DNA of 64,000 nt. Source: JAGVSR01 sp963708775 (GTDB lineage Bacteria > Pseudomonadota > Alphaproteobacteria > Rhizobiales > Hyphomicrobiaceae). This document shows positions 46,916-55,198 of the stretch, piece by piece; the first letter of the stretch is position 1; each line of letters opens with the position of its first letter. The translations under genes and the position numbers were made by a program. Where the stretch lies: contig CAVPTI010000012.1 in assembly GCA_963708775.1 (NCBI GenBank), forward strand, positions 310,001-374,000, in the 5' to 3' direction. The notes below the pieces were generated by a model that was not told the origin of the DNA, searched no databases, and was given only the letters and a program-made list of their open reading frames with translations.

Positions 46916-47059
46916 CCGCGGGGGCATCCGGCGGACGGGTGGCCGCGTTTAACGCAAAGGTTGTCTCGGCACTTGTACGCCGAAGGGCTCCTCGTCATAA
47001 GCTTTGCATCCTGCACGCCGCCCCCATCGCGTGCTGCTTCGTTTGCCCCAAGGTCCTCG

Positions 47060-48454
47060 ATGTCCACGCGCCAAATTGGTGATGCCAGCCCCATCGTTAC
47101 GTCGCGGGCCGACCTCGTCGGCTGGATTGCGGCCGGCGAAAAGCCGAAGTCGCAATGGCGTATCGGCACGGAGCACGAGAAGTTCGTTTTCCATACGTGC
47201 TGCCTGACGCCCGTGCCCTACGAGGGGCCGGACGGCATTCGCGCGCTCATGGAGGCGCTCATCCAGCGGTACGGGTGGGAACCGATCATGGAAGGCGCCA
47301 ACATTATCGCGCTGAAGCGGCCGGACATCGAAACGCAGGGTCTGCTCGGCGGGACGATCAGTCTGGAGCCTGGCGGGCAGTTCGAATTGTCGGGTGCGCC
47401 GTTGCAGAGTTTGCATCAGACGGCGGCAGAAACGCAGGAGCACCTGCGCGAAGTGATCGACGTGGGCGAGGACCTGGGGATCGGGTTCATCGGCGTCGGG
47501 TTTTCGCCGAAGTGGACGCTGGCTGAGACGCCGCAGATGCCGAAGGAGCGCTACAAGGTGATGACGCGCTACATGCCGCAAGTCGGCAAGCGCGGTCTCG
47601 ACATGATGTACCGCACGGCAACGATCCAGGTGAACCTCGACTTCGCCAACGAAGCCGACATGGTGAAAAAGCTGCGCGTGTCGCTGGCGCTGCAGCCGAT
47701 CGCGACCGCGCTGTTTGCGTCGTCGCCGTTCACCGAGGGCAAGCCGAACGGATTCAAGTCGCTGCGAAGTGAGGTGTGGCGGGATACCGATCCCAACCGC
47801 ACGGGCATGCTGCCGTTCGTATTCGAAGACGGCATGGGATATGAGCGCTACGTCGACTACGCGCTCAATGTGCCGATGTATTTCGTTTATCGCGATGGGC
47901 ACTATATCGATGTCGCGGGGGCGTCGTTTAGGTCGTTCATCGATGGGAAGCTCGACGCGCTGCCGGGGGAGCGTCCGACGCTCGACGATTGGTCCGACCA
48001 TTTGACGACGCTGTTTCCCGAAGTGCGTCTGAAGCGCTTTCTTGAAATGCGCGGAGCGGATGGCGGACGGTGGCGGCGGATCTGTGCGTTGCCGGCCTTC
48101 TGGGTCGGGCTGCTCTATGACGAGCAGGCGCTGGATGCGGCATGGCATTACGTCAAAGGCTGGACGGCGGAGGAGCGGCAAGGGCTCAGGAATGGCGTGC
48201 CGCGGCTCGCATTCGAGACGCCGTTCCGGGATACAACCGTCTGGCAGATGGCGCTGGATGTGCTGCACATCGCGCGCGGTGGGCTCCGGCGCCGGGCCGA
48301 GGTCAATCCGTTCGGACAGGACGAAACGCTCTATCTGGAGCCGTTGTTCGAATTGGTTCACGAGCGGAAAACCGTGGCCGACGAATTGCTTGAACGCTAC
48401 CACGGACGGTGGAACGGATCGGTCGATCCCATTTTCGTCGAGCTGGCTTTTTAA
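47060..48454 (+). CDS. gshA: Glutamate-cysteine ligase, plant/alphaproteobacterial type
   Basis: First step of glutathione synthesis. 464 residues of the class 2 family: RIGTEHEKFVF near the start, ISLEPGGQFELSGAP, TATIQVNLDF, MLPFVFEDGMGYERYVDYALNVPMYFVYRDG and FLEMRGADGGRWRRICALPAFWVGLLYD. Start ATG at 47060; the frame extends upstream without conserved sequence. The stop codon overlaps the start of a short palindromic repeat. The gshB partner is not in the window. Confidence 0.93.
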   Translation: MSTRQIGDASPIVTSRADLVGWIAAGEKPKSQWRIGTEHEKFVFHTCCLTPVPYEGPDGIRALMEALIQRYGWEPIMEGANIIALKRPDIETQGLLGGTISLEPGGQFELSGAPLQSLHQTAAETQEHLREVIDVGEDLGIGFIGVGFSPKWTLAETPQMPKERYKVMTRYMPQVGKRGLDMMYRTATIQVNLDFANEADMVKKLRVSLALQPIATALFASSPFTEGKPNGFKSLRSEVWRDTDPNRTGMLPFVFEDGMGYERYVDYALNVPMYFVYRDGHYIDVAGASFRSFIDGKLDALPGERPTLDDWSDHLTTLFPEVRLKRFLEMRGADGGRWRRICALPAFWVGLLYDEQALDAAWHYVKGWTAEERQGLRNGVPRLAFETPFRDTTVWQMALDVLHIARGGLRRRAEVNPFGQDETLYLEPLFELVHERKTVADELLERYHGRWNGSVDPIFVELAF

Positions 48455-48486
48455 ACACCCACACTCGGCAGGCCGGTGTGGGTGTT
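48454..48486. repeat. Short palindrome, core ACTCGGCAGGCCGG (copy 3)
   Basis: Arms AACACCCACA / TGTGGGTGTT pair over 10 bases around CTCGGCAGGCCGG. It begins on the last base of the gshA stop codon. Confidence 0.75.
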
Positions 48487-48494
48487 CTTGATGC

Positions 48495-48519
48495 CCCACA
48501 CTCGGCAGGCCGGTGTGGG
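48495..48519. repeat. Short palindrome, core ACTCGGCAGGCCGG (copy 4)
   Basis: Arms CCCACA / TGTGGG around CTCGGCAGGCCGG, 8 bases after copy 3. The pair may act as a transcription barrier after gshA. Confidence 0.75.
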
Positions 48520-48657
48520 TGTTAACCTTCCACTTTTTCTATAGACGCTTGCCCACGGTTCAGGTCGCGTTCATCCTCGGCGCTGTAGAACCTGGGCAAC
48601 GAAGCGGAATGGCTTTGCTCGTAATTGGCCCGATGGGCGCGGAGGACGACGGTGAGG

Positions 48658-48870
48658 ATGAAGACCTGGACATACGCGCTGGTGGCGGTTGGTACCGCTG
48701 TTGCGGCTCTCACCGCAGGCGGACGTTTTATCGGCGGTGATGAAGCGTCGGCCAACCAGTGCGCGGCGCAGTGCTACGCGCAGGAAAACGCATGCCGTAA
48801 GGCCAAGGCGGGCGATCCGAGCTGCGACGCAGAACTCACCAAGTGTCTGCAGAGCTGCCGCGGGAAGTAA
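48658..48870 (+). CDS. Small Cys-rich secreted or anchored protein
   Basis: 70 residues. N-terminal hydrophobic segment (YALVAVGTAVAALTAGG) that could be a signal anchor, then a Cys pattern CAAQCYAQENAC, SCDAEL, KCLQSC: six Cys in about 30 residues, suggesting a disulfide-linked helical hairpin. Start ATG at 48658 follows GGTGAGG; the same frame starts further upstream at 48625. A strong terminator follows at 48894. Family unknown. Confidence 0.65.
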   Translation: MKTWTYALVAVGTAVAALTAGGRFIGGDEASANQCAAQCYAQENACRKAKAGDPSCDAELTKCLQSCRGK

Positions 48871-48893
48871 TTCAGACGCGTTTTCGAATTTCG

Positions 48894-48921
48894 AAGGGTG
48901 CCGTTCGCGGCACCCTTTTTT
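48894..48921 (+). terminator. Intrinsic terminator
   Basis: Perfect 10-base stem AAGGGTGCCG / CGGCACCCTT with a TTCG loop, followed by TTTT. Ends the small Cys-rich gene. Confidence 0.88.
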
Positions 48922-48946
48922 GTTGCGCTTCCGACGCTTGTTATTT

Positions 48947-49224
48947 GCGCCTTCCGACTCCGCTTGCGCGGAGCCGGCCGGAAGGCGAGGTTTAGGTTTT
49001 GCGCCTTCCGACTCCGCTTGCGCGGAGCCGGCCGGAAGGCGAGGTTTAGGTTTTGCGCACGCTTGGCGACCGGCCGAAGCATGGTCGCCGCTCGTGCGCG
49101 GAGCCGGCCGGAAGGCGAGGTTTAGGTTTTGCGCTTCCGACTTCGCTTGCGCGGAGCCGGCCGGAAGGCGAGGTTTAGGTTTTGCGCCTTCCGAGTCCAC
49201 TTGCGCGGAGCCGGCCGGATGGCG
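48947..49224. repeat. Tandem array of five palindromic elements (core ACTCC/GGAGC-CGGC)
   Basis: Elements start at 48947, 49001, 49131 and 49184, with a fifth, broken copy ending near 49118. GAGCCGGCCG occurs at 48971, 49025, 49101, 49154 and 49208, spacing 54, 76, 53 and 54. Arms are CGCCTTCCG / CGGAAGGCG and each unit ends in GAGGTTTAGGTTTT. The unit is close to 18 codons, so several frames stay open across it, which yields spurious long open frames on both strands. It lies at the 3' side of lutC. Confidence 0.88.
49055..49099. repeat. Nested palindrome replacing the left half of one array unit
   Basis: Outer arms GCGCACG / CGTGCGC and inner arms GGCGACC / GGTCGCC form a 45-base two-level inverted repeat. 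It accounts for the 76-base spacing in the array. Confidence 0.65.
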
Positions 49225-49230
49225 TGGGAG

Positions 49231-49854
49231 TTAGATGATGAAGACGAGGAGGTGGCGGGGGCCGTGGGCGCCGTGGACGATGCGGCCGCCGATGTCGCCG
49301 GTGCGGGAGGCGCCGGAGATGAAGTTGACCGTGCGCGGTAGCGTGGTGCCGTAGGTTTGGCGCAGGAGGGCTGTCGCTTCTTCGAAGGTGCCGAGGATGC
49401 TCGTGCGGTCGACGGCGACGAGGTGCGTTTCCGGAAGGAACGCCAGCGTCGTGGGATTCTCGACGCCGGACGCGAGCATCAGCGTGCCGGTCTCGGCAAC
49501 GGCTGCTAGGGCGCGCGAAAAGGCGAGGGTGTCCTGAGGTATGGCCGCTCCGCGCCCGATCTTGAAGCCGGCTTCGGACCAGGGAAGTTCGGCCAGGGCG
49601 GTATCGTTGAGGCGGATATCGCGATGGGCGATGCGCGCGGCGGAAAGTGCTTCGGCAACCGATGCTGGAAGGGTCTGCGTTGCCTTCACGTCTACCACGG
49701 TCACGCCTTTGGAGGTGGCAGCGGCGCGGAACCGCGCGATGGCGCCGTCGCCGTGGCTGATAAGGCTTGGCGGTGCGGATGGCGCGGTTGGACCGGTCGC
49801 TGGTGCGCTCGTGTTGGCGGCGCGGATGCGGGCAAGGATGGCGTCGCGGCTCAT
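49231..49854 (-). CDS. lutC: LUD-domain protein LutC (lactate utilisation)
   Basis: Subunit of the LutABC L-lactate oxidation complex. 207 residues, MSRDAILARIRAAN start, LUD fold with AELPWSEAGFKIGRGAAIPQDTLAFSRALAAVAETGTLMLASG and NFISGASRTGDIGGRIVHGAHGPRHLLVFII at the end. Start ATG at 49854 overlaps the lutB stop by four bases (ATGA). It is last in the lutA-lutB-lutC operon. Confidence 0.9.
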   Translation of the reverse strand: MSRDAILARIRAANTSAPATGPTAPSAPPSLISHGDGAIARFRAAATSKGVTVVDVKATQTLPASVAEALSAARIAHRDIRLNDTALAELPWSEAGFKIGRGAAIPQDTLAFSRALAAVAETGTLMLASGVENPTTLAFLPETHLVAVDRTSILGTFEEATALLRQTYGTTLPRTVNFISGASRTGDIGGRIVHGAHGPRHLLVFII

Positions 49855-51278
49855 CGGGGGACACCGCGCTCGGTTTCTTTCCAGAGTTGCTGGAAGGTGC
49901 GCCCCTGCGGAGCGGGGAGATCGCGGTCTCTCAGCCATCCCCGCGCGATCGGCAGACGGCGGAAGCGGCCCTTCGAGCGGCCAAGGGCGCCGCCGACCGC
50001 GACCGTGAAGCGGGCGAGGAGATGATACAGGGCGGGGCGCATGGCGGCGTAGGCCCACAGCGATGAGAGAGCGCGGCTTGTGCGCGAACCGGTGCCTTGC
50101 TCGTGCGCGCGTTCCCGCCATGTGCGCATCAGTGAGACGAGGGGGATTTTGACCGGGCAGACGGCTTCGCAGCTGCCGCAGAAGGTGGACGCGTTGGGGA
50201 GATGGCTGGTTTCCGTAATGCCGAGCAGTGCGGGGGTGAGCACGGCTCCGATCGGACCGGGATACACCCAGCCGTAAGCGTGGCCACCTATGGCGTTGTA
50301 AACCGGGCAATGGTTCATGCACGCGCCACAACGTATGCAGCGCAAGGCGTCGCGCATTCCGGAGGCGAGCATGTCGGTGCGGCCGTTATCGACCAGTACG
50401 ATGTGGCATTCGGTCGGGCCGTCGAGATCAGCCGCGCGGCGCGGGCCGGTTGCGAACGTGGTGTAGGCCGTCATGTCCTGGCCCGTGGCGGAGCGGGCGA
50501 GAACGCGCAGGAGGGTCATCGCTTCATCGAGCGTGGGCACGACTTTGTCGATGGTGGCAACGACGACATGGATGCGCGGCAGCGTCTGTGAGAGATCGCC
50601 GTTGCCCTCGTTGGTGACGATGATGGAAGAACCGGTTTCGGCGACGAGGAAGTTGGCGCCGGTGATGCCGACGTCGGCTGTCAGAAACTTTTCGCGCAGC
50701 ACTCCGCGGGCTTCCGAGACGAGACTTTCCGGGTTGGGTAGCTGGCGGTCGGGCGGCAGGTGCGTATGGTAGGAGCGGAAGTCTGCTTCGACGTCGGCTT
50801 CGGTCAAGTGGATCGCGGGGGCGATAATGTGGCTTGGAGCCTCGCCGCGCTTCTGGATGATGTATTCGCCCAGGTCGCTTTCGATGACTTCGAGGCCTTG
50901 CGCCTCTAGATGGGCGTTGAGGCCGATCTCCTCAGAGACCATCGACTTGCCTTTGACGATCCGGCGCGCATTCGCTGCGCGGCAGATGTCCGTGATGACG
51001 CGGCGAGCCTCGGTGGCGTCGGCTGCCCAATGGACGGCTGAGCCCATGGCCGTCGCTTTTGCCTCGAAGGCTTCGAGATGGGCGGCGAGATTGTCGAGTG
51101 TGGCGTCGCGAATGGCGCGGGCTTGTTCGCGCATCGATTCGAATTCCGGAACGGCGGCGACGGCTGCGCGGCGCTGTGCGACGAGGCCGCCGGGAAGCTT
51201 CGCAAGCGCGGTTTGCAGCCGCTGGTCGGCGAGGGCTGCGCCGGCATTTTCGCGGAACGTGGCGGGTGAGGTGGTCAC
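49851..51278 (-). CDS. lutB: Iron-sulfur LUD protein LutB
   Basis: 475 residues. N-terminal LUD domain (about 60-300, GSAVHWAADATEARRVITDICR), two 4Fe-4S clusters in CIRCGACMNHCPVYN and CGSCEAVCPVKIPL, and a C-terminal tail of the LutB/YkgF family (TWRERAHEQG... FQQLWKE). Start GTG at 51278 overlaps the lutA stop (GTGA). It passes electrons from lactate oxidation towards the respiratory chain, by family knowledge. Confidence 0.93.
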   Translation of the reverse strand: MTTSPATFRENAGAALADQRLQTALAKLPGGLVAQRRAAVAAVPEFESMREQARAIRDATLDNLAAHLEAFEAKATAMGSAVHWAADATEARRVITDICRAANARRIVKGKSMVSEEIGLNAHLEAQGLEVIESDLGEYIIQKRGEAPSHIIAPAIHLTEADVEADFRSYHTHLPPDRQLPNPESLVSEARGVLREKFLTADVGITGANFLVAETGSSIIVTNEGNGDLSQTLPRIHVVVATIDKVVPTLDEAMTLLRVLARSATGQDMTAYTTFATGPRRAADLDGPTECHIVLVDNGRTDMLASGMRDALRCIRCGACMNHCPVYNAIGGHAYGWVYPGPIGAVLTPALLGITETSHLPNASTFCGSCEAVCPVKIPLVSLMRTWRERAHEQGTGSRTSRALSSLWAYAAMRPALYHLLARFTVAVGGALGRSKGRFRRLPIARGWLRDRDLPAPQGRTFQQLWKETERGVPR

Positions 51279-52078
51279 GGCAAATCCGTCGGTCTATGGC
51301 CGATGGGAGGATCGGCAAGCTCACCGGCAAGGACCTCGGCAATGTGACGGCACGCGAGAGGGCGGCCTTCGCGCGTGAGCTTGCCGGCCATGTTCATGAG
51401 GCAGCCGAGATCGCCGGCAAGAAGGAGATTGGCGCTGGTGGAGCTGGCGTCATCTGCTTTACGCGTGACAATCGCATTCGAGATACCGGCGTACTTCTCA
51501 GCGAAGACACCGCCAAATCCGCAGCACGTTTCCGGTTCGGCCATCTCGGTGAGTTCAACGCCGGGCACGAGAGCAAGCAGACGGCGGGGCGCGGCTTTAA
51601 CGCCCAATTCGCGCAGGCCGGAGCAGGCATCGTGGTAGGTGACGCGGCCCGTGTAGCGGCCGGGGACGTCAGTGAGCGGGCGGATGGTGGTCAGGAACGT
51701 GCAGAGTTCGTGGACCTTGGCGGCAAAGGCTGCGACTTCGCTTTGAATGTCGGACGGTTCCTTCGTGACGAGACGCGGGTAGTGCAGCTTGAGCATGGCG
51801 GCGCAGGAGCCGGACGGAACAACGACATAATCGCAATCGGCGAAGGCGCGGACAGTCTGAAGGGCCAGGGCTTTGGCCGTGGCGCGGTCGCCGGAGTTAT
51901 AGGCGGGCTGGCCGCAGCAGGTTTGGCGTTCGGGAACAATCACTTTGCAGCCGGTTGCTTCGATCAAGCGTGCGGCAGCAAAGCCGACGGACGGCCGCAT
52001 GAGATCGACGAGGCAGGTCACGAAAAGACCGGCGCGGGGGGCCTGCACGACTTCGCTCTCCAGAGGCGCGTGGTTCAC
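51275..52078 (-). CDS. lutA: Iron-sulfur CCG-domain protein LutA
   Basis: 267 residues with two CCG domains binding iron-sulfur clusters: ERQTCCGQPAYNSGD and EPETCCGFGGVFAEKYAGIS, plus SGSCAAMLK and YHDACSGLRELG. Start GTG at 52078 (MNHAPLESE) is chosen because the N-terminus AGLFVTCLVDLMRPSVGF is then complete; the frame continues upstream without conservation. It is first in the operon, divergent from glcD. Confidence 0.9.
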   Translation of the reverse strand: MNHAPLESEVVQAPRAGLFVTCLVDLMRPSVGFAAARLIEATGCKVIVPERQTCCGQPAYNSGDRATAKALALQTVRAFADCDYVVVPSGSCAAMLKLHYPRLVTKEPSDIQSEVAAFAAKVHELCTFLTTIRPLTDVPGRYTGRVTYHDACSGLRELGVKAAPRRLLALVPGVELTEMAEPETCCGFGGVFAEKYAGISNAIVTRKADDASSTSANLLLAGDLGCLMNMAGKLTREGRPLACRHIAEVLAGELADPPIGHRPTDLP

Positions 52079-52253
52079 CTCAACCGATAGGGGAGAGCGG
52101 AGCGGATGGCAAACACCTGGGTGGCGGCCGGCAGGCCGGGCGGGTGTCTTGTCGCCGAGTGAGGCCCGCGGCCGACATGTTGCCGGTCCTGGCCACGCGT
52201 GCGAAGATGCCGAAGTGGTGGATTGACGCCACGAAAGAGCTTCTGACTGCCTC

Positions 52254-52270
52254 TTCAACTCGATGTTGAA
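52254..52270. promoter_or_regulatory. Perfect inverted repeat, possible operator
   Basis: TTCAAC-TCGAT-GTTGAA, 6-base arms and 5-base spacer, in the middle of the divergent lut/glc region. Confidence 0.5.
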
Positions 52271-52330
52271 TGTTCATCCGGCGTGTTCGGTTATGACGTA
52301 GCAGGTTGGAGCGGAACTCATCTACGTTAA

Positions 52331-52345
52331 CTCATTGAACATGAG
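52331..52345. promoter_or_regulatory. Perfect inverted repeat, possible operator
   Basis: CTCAT-TGAAC-ATGAG, 5-base arms, 100 bases before the glcD start. Confidence 0.4.
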
Positions 52346-52444
52346 CACACGTCAGATTGGCTGCGAAGCTGTTGTTTTTCAGACGGGTATGCTTAGCCTC
52401 ATGTGCGGATCCGGGCGTCGCAGTACCGGCAGGAACAGGACCAA

Positions 52445-53918
52445 ATGAGCTCGATTGCGCTTCCAGATCCCAAATCTTCCGTGCTCGACCGGCGCGATGC
52501 GATCGTCAAGGATCTCGTTGCCATTGCCGGCGCGGGAGCCGTGATCGCGGACGAAGACGGGCGTCGCGCATACGAGACCGACGCGTTCACGGCCTACAAG
52601 CGCATGCCACTCGCCGTTGTGCTGCCGGAAACGACGGAGAGCGTGGCGGCGGTGCTGGGCTACTGCAACGCGAACGGCATCAAAGTCGTGCCGCGCGGAG
52701 CGGGGACATCGCTGTGCGGCGGGGCTCTGCCTGCGGAGGACGCTGTCGTGATCGGCGTGTCGCGCATGAACAAAGTGCTCGAGGTGGACACGGTCGCTCG
52801 CTTCGCGCGGGTGCAGACGGGCATCACAAATCTTGCCATTTCAGCGGCGGTGGGGCCCAGCGGGTTCTTCTACGCGCCCGATCCTTCGAGCCAGCTCGCG
52901 TGTACGCTAGCCGGCAACATTGCGATGAACTCGGGTGGTGCGCACTGTCTGAAGTATGGCGTGACGACCAACAACGTGCTCGGCGTCAAGATGGTGATGA
53001 TGGACGGGTCGATCGTCGAAATCGGCGGCGAGCATCTCGATGCCGAGGGTTATGATTTCCTCGCGCTCATCATCGGGTCGGAGGGGCAACTCGGCATCGT
53101 CACGGAAGCGACGGTGCGCATTCTCCGCCAGGCGGAAGGCGCGCGGCCGATGCTGATCGGTTTCGAAATCGACGGCGAAGGCCAGCATTTGCGTGTCGCG
53201 GATCATCGCGTCCGGCATCGTGCCGGTGGCGATCGAATTCATGGACCGTCCGGCGATCGAGGTGTGCGAGGCGTTCGCGAAAGCTGGCTATCCTCTGGAT
53301 GTGGAAGCGCTGCTGATCGTCGAGGTCGAGGGGTCGGAAGAAGAGATTGCGGACCGGCTCGCCTACATCGCGGGGATTGCACAGGAGTTAGGCCCCTCGT
53401 CGCTCGTTATCAGTGCGGACGATGCGCAGAGCGCGAAGATCTGGAAGGGTCGCAAGAGCGCATTTGGCGCCATTGGCCGCAAAGCCGATTACCTTTGCAT
53501 GGACGGCACGATACCGTTGTCGCAACTCACGTACGTGCTGGAGGAGATTGCCAACATCTGCAAGCGCTACGGTCTTGGCGTCGCCAATGTGTTCCATGCT
53601 GGTGACGGCAACTTGCATCCGCTGATCATGTATGACGCGAACGACGCGCGGCAGGCGGAACGGGCGGAACAGGCGGGCGCGGATATCCTTCGGCTGTGCG
53701 TAGCGGCCGGCGGATGTCTGACGGGAGAGCACGGCGTCGGGATCGAGAAGCGCGATCTGATGCGGGTGCAGTTCTCGGACGTGGACCTGGCACAGCAGAT
53801 GCGGGTCAAATCGCTGTTCGATCCAGGATGGCTTTTGAACCCGGCCAAGGTGTTTCCACTCGACGGACGTCCGGTGCCTGCGTCAAGGCCGGCGGAGCCT
53901 GCCATGGCAGCCGAGTGA
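52445..53918 (+). CDS. glcD: Glycolate oxidase subunit GlcD (FAD-linked), one +1 frameshift
   Basis: FAD-binding subunit of glycolate/D-lactate dehydrogenase. PCMH-type FAD site VVPRGAGTSLCGGALPAEDAVVIG, GNIAMNSGGAHCLKYGVTTNNVLG and GSEGQLGIVTEATVRI are in the first frame; ARIIAS-like SRIIASGIVPVAIEFMDRPAIEVCEAF through VFHAGDGNLHPLI and LTGEHGVGIEKRDLM in the second. One base near 53190 must be skipped; the span is 3n+1. Start ATG at 52445. glcE follows 16 bases downstream and glcF after that. Confidence 0.92.
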
Positions 53919-53934
53919 CGAGGAATTTGCGGAC

Positions 53935-55156
53935 GTGAGCGAAATTCTGAGACCGGCGGCCGACTGGGAATTGAAGAGCATACTCGCTCAACTTGGCGAG
54001 CAGAAGCTGCCCGTCGAAATCGTGGGAGCGGGAACGAAGCGGGCGATCGGACATCCGGTCATCGCGTCGGCCATCATCACCACGGCGAGCTTGCGTGGCA
54101 TCACTCTGTATGAGCCCACGGAACTCGTGATGTCTGCGCGTGCCGGGACACCGGTCTCGCAGGTCGAGGCGGAGTTGGCGTCGCGCGGACAGATGCTGCC
54201 GTTCGAGCCCATGGACTATGGTCCGGCATTGGCCTCGCGGCCGGGGTTGCAGACGATCGGCGCGGTGTTTGCCACAAACAATTCGGGGTCGCGGCGGATC
54301 ACCGTCGGTTCGGCTCGGGATCACCTGATCGGGGTGCGCGGCGTCAACGGGCGTGCGGAGATCTTCAAATCGGGCGGCCGGGTGATGAAGAACGTCACCG
54401 GGTATGATGTGGCGCGCGGGCTGACCGGAAGCTGGGGCACGCTCGCGGTGTTGACGGAAGTCACGTTCAAGGTGGCGCCGCTGCCGGACGATATCGCGAC
54501 GATCGTCTATTCCGGTTTGCCGGAAGATCTCGCCATCGAACTGATGTCGCTTGCGATGGGAACGCCGTACGAAGTGTCGGGGACGGTGCATCTGACGCCC
54601 GCGCACGCCGCGCGCATTGTCACGCCGCTGCTGGCAGGACAGAAGACGTCGCTGACGGCGCTGCGGGTCGAGAACTTCATGAAGTCCGTGCGCTACCGGA
54701 AGGGACGTTTGATTGAGGCGTCTGAAGGCCTATGGCCAGCCGGTGGAACTCGATCTGGAAGCGTCGCTGGGCTTTTGGGGAGAGATGCGGCGGATGGCGT
54801 TTGCGCCCGCTTCGGATGCGATCCTGTGGCGGGTTTCGACCTCGCCGCGCAAAGCCGCGGAACTCGTGGCGACGCTGAGGCGTCACATGCCGGTGGAGGC
54901 GACGTTCGACTGGTCGGGCGGGCTCGTGTGGCTGGAGATTCCCGATTGCGCCGACGCAGGGGCGGCCGACATTCGCCGCGCGGTGGCTATCGCGGGCGGG
55001 CATGCGACGTTGATCCGGGCGCGGGAAGCGGTGCGGCGGGAAGTCGAAGTGTTCCAGCCGCAGGCGCCGGGCATCGAGAAACTGTCGCGGGGGTTGAAGC
55101 AAGCCTTCGATCCGCAAGGGCTTCTCAATCCGGGTCGGATGTATCAGACGATGTAG
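53935..55156 (+). CDS. glcE: Glycolate oxidase subunit GlcE, one +1 frameshift
   Basis: FAD-binding partner of GlcD. First frame: ILRPAADWELKSILAQLG, GAGTKRAIGHP, the FAD contact region TIGAVFATNNSGSRRITVGSARDHLIGVRGVNGRAEIFKSGGRVMKNVTGYD. Second frame from about 54713: LKAYGQPVELDLEASLGFWGEMRRMAF through the C-terminal LKQAFDPQGLLNPGRMY. One base near 54722 must be skipped (GCG then CTG AAG). Start GTG at 53935. Confidence 0.9.
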
Positions 55157-55198
55157 TCGTTGGTTGGCGCCCCGAGTGCGGCCGATCCAGGAGACGAG

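Larger units (their letters stand above)
52079..52444. other. Divergent control region between lutABC and glcDEF
   Basis: 366 bases with no gene. It contains two perfect inverted repeats: TTCAAC-TCGAT-GTTGAA at 52254-52270 and CTCAT-TGAAC-ATGAG at 52331-52345. Either could be an operator for a lactate- or glycolate-responsive regulator. A GGCCGGCAGGCCGG patch near 52120 resembles the short palindrome core. Confidence 0.6.

Noticed and set aside
46949..48499. A 516-codon open frame on the minus strand opposite gshA
   Set aside because: It is the antisense shadow of a strongly conserved enzyme gene in GC-rich DNA; the translation is His/Arg/Pro-rich and matches nothing.
48947..49224. The regular 54-base repeats as a CRISPR array
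   Set aside because: The whole period is repeated, with no unique spacers, and no cas genes are present.
48571..49234. Long open frames with repeated Arg-rich residues across the tandem palindrome array, on both strands
   Set aside because: The repeat unit is near a multiple of three and GC-rich, so frames stay open by composition. Starts overlap the small Cys-rich gene and the terminator, and no ribosome site or family supports them.
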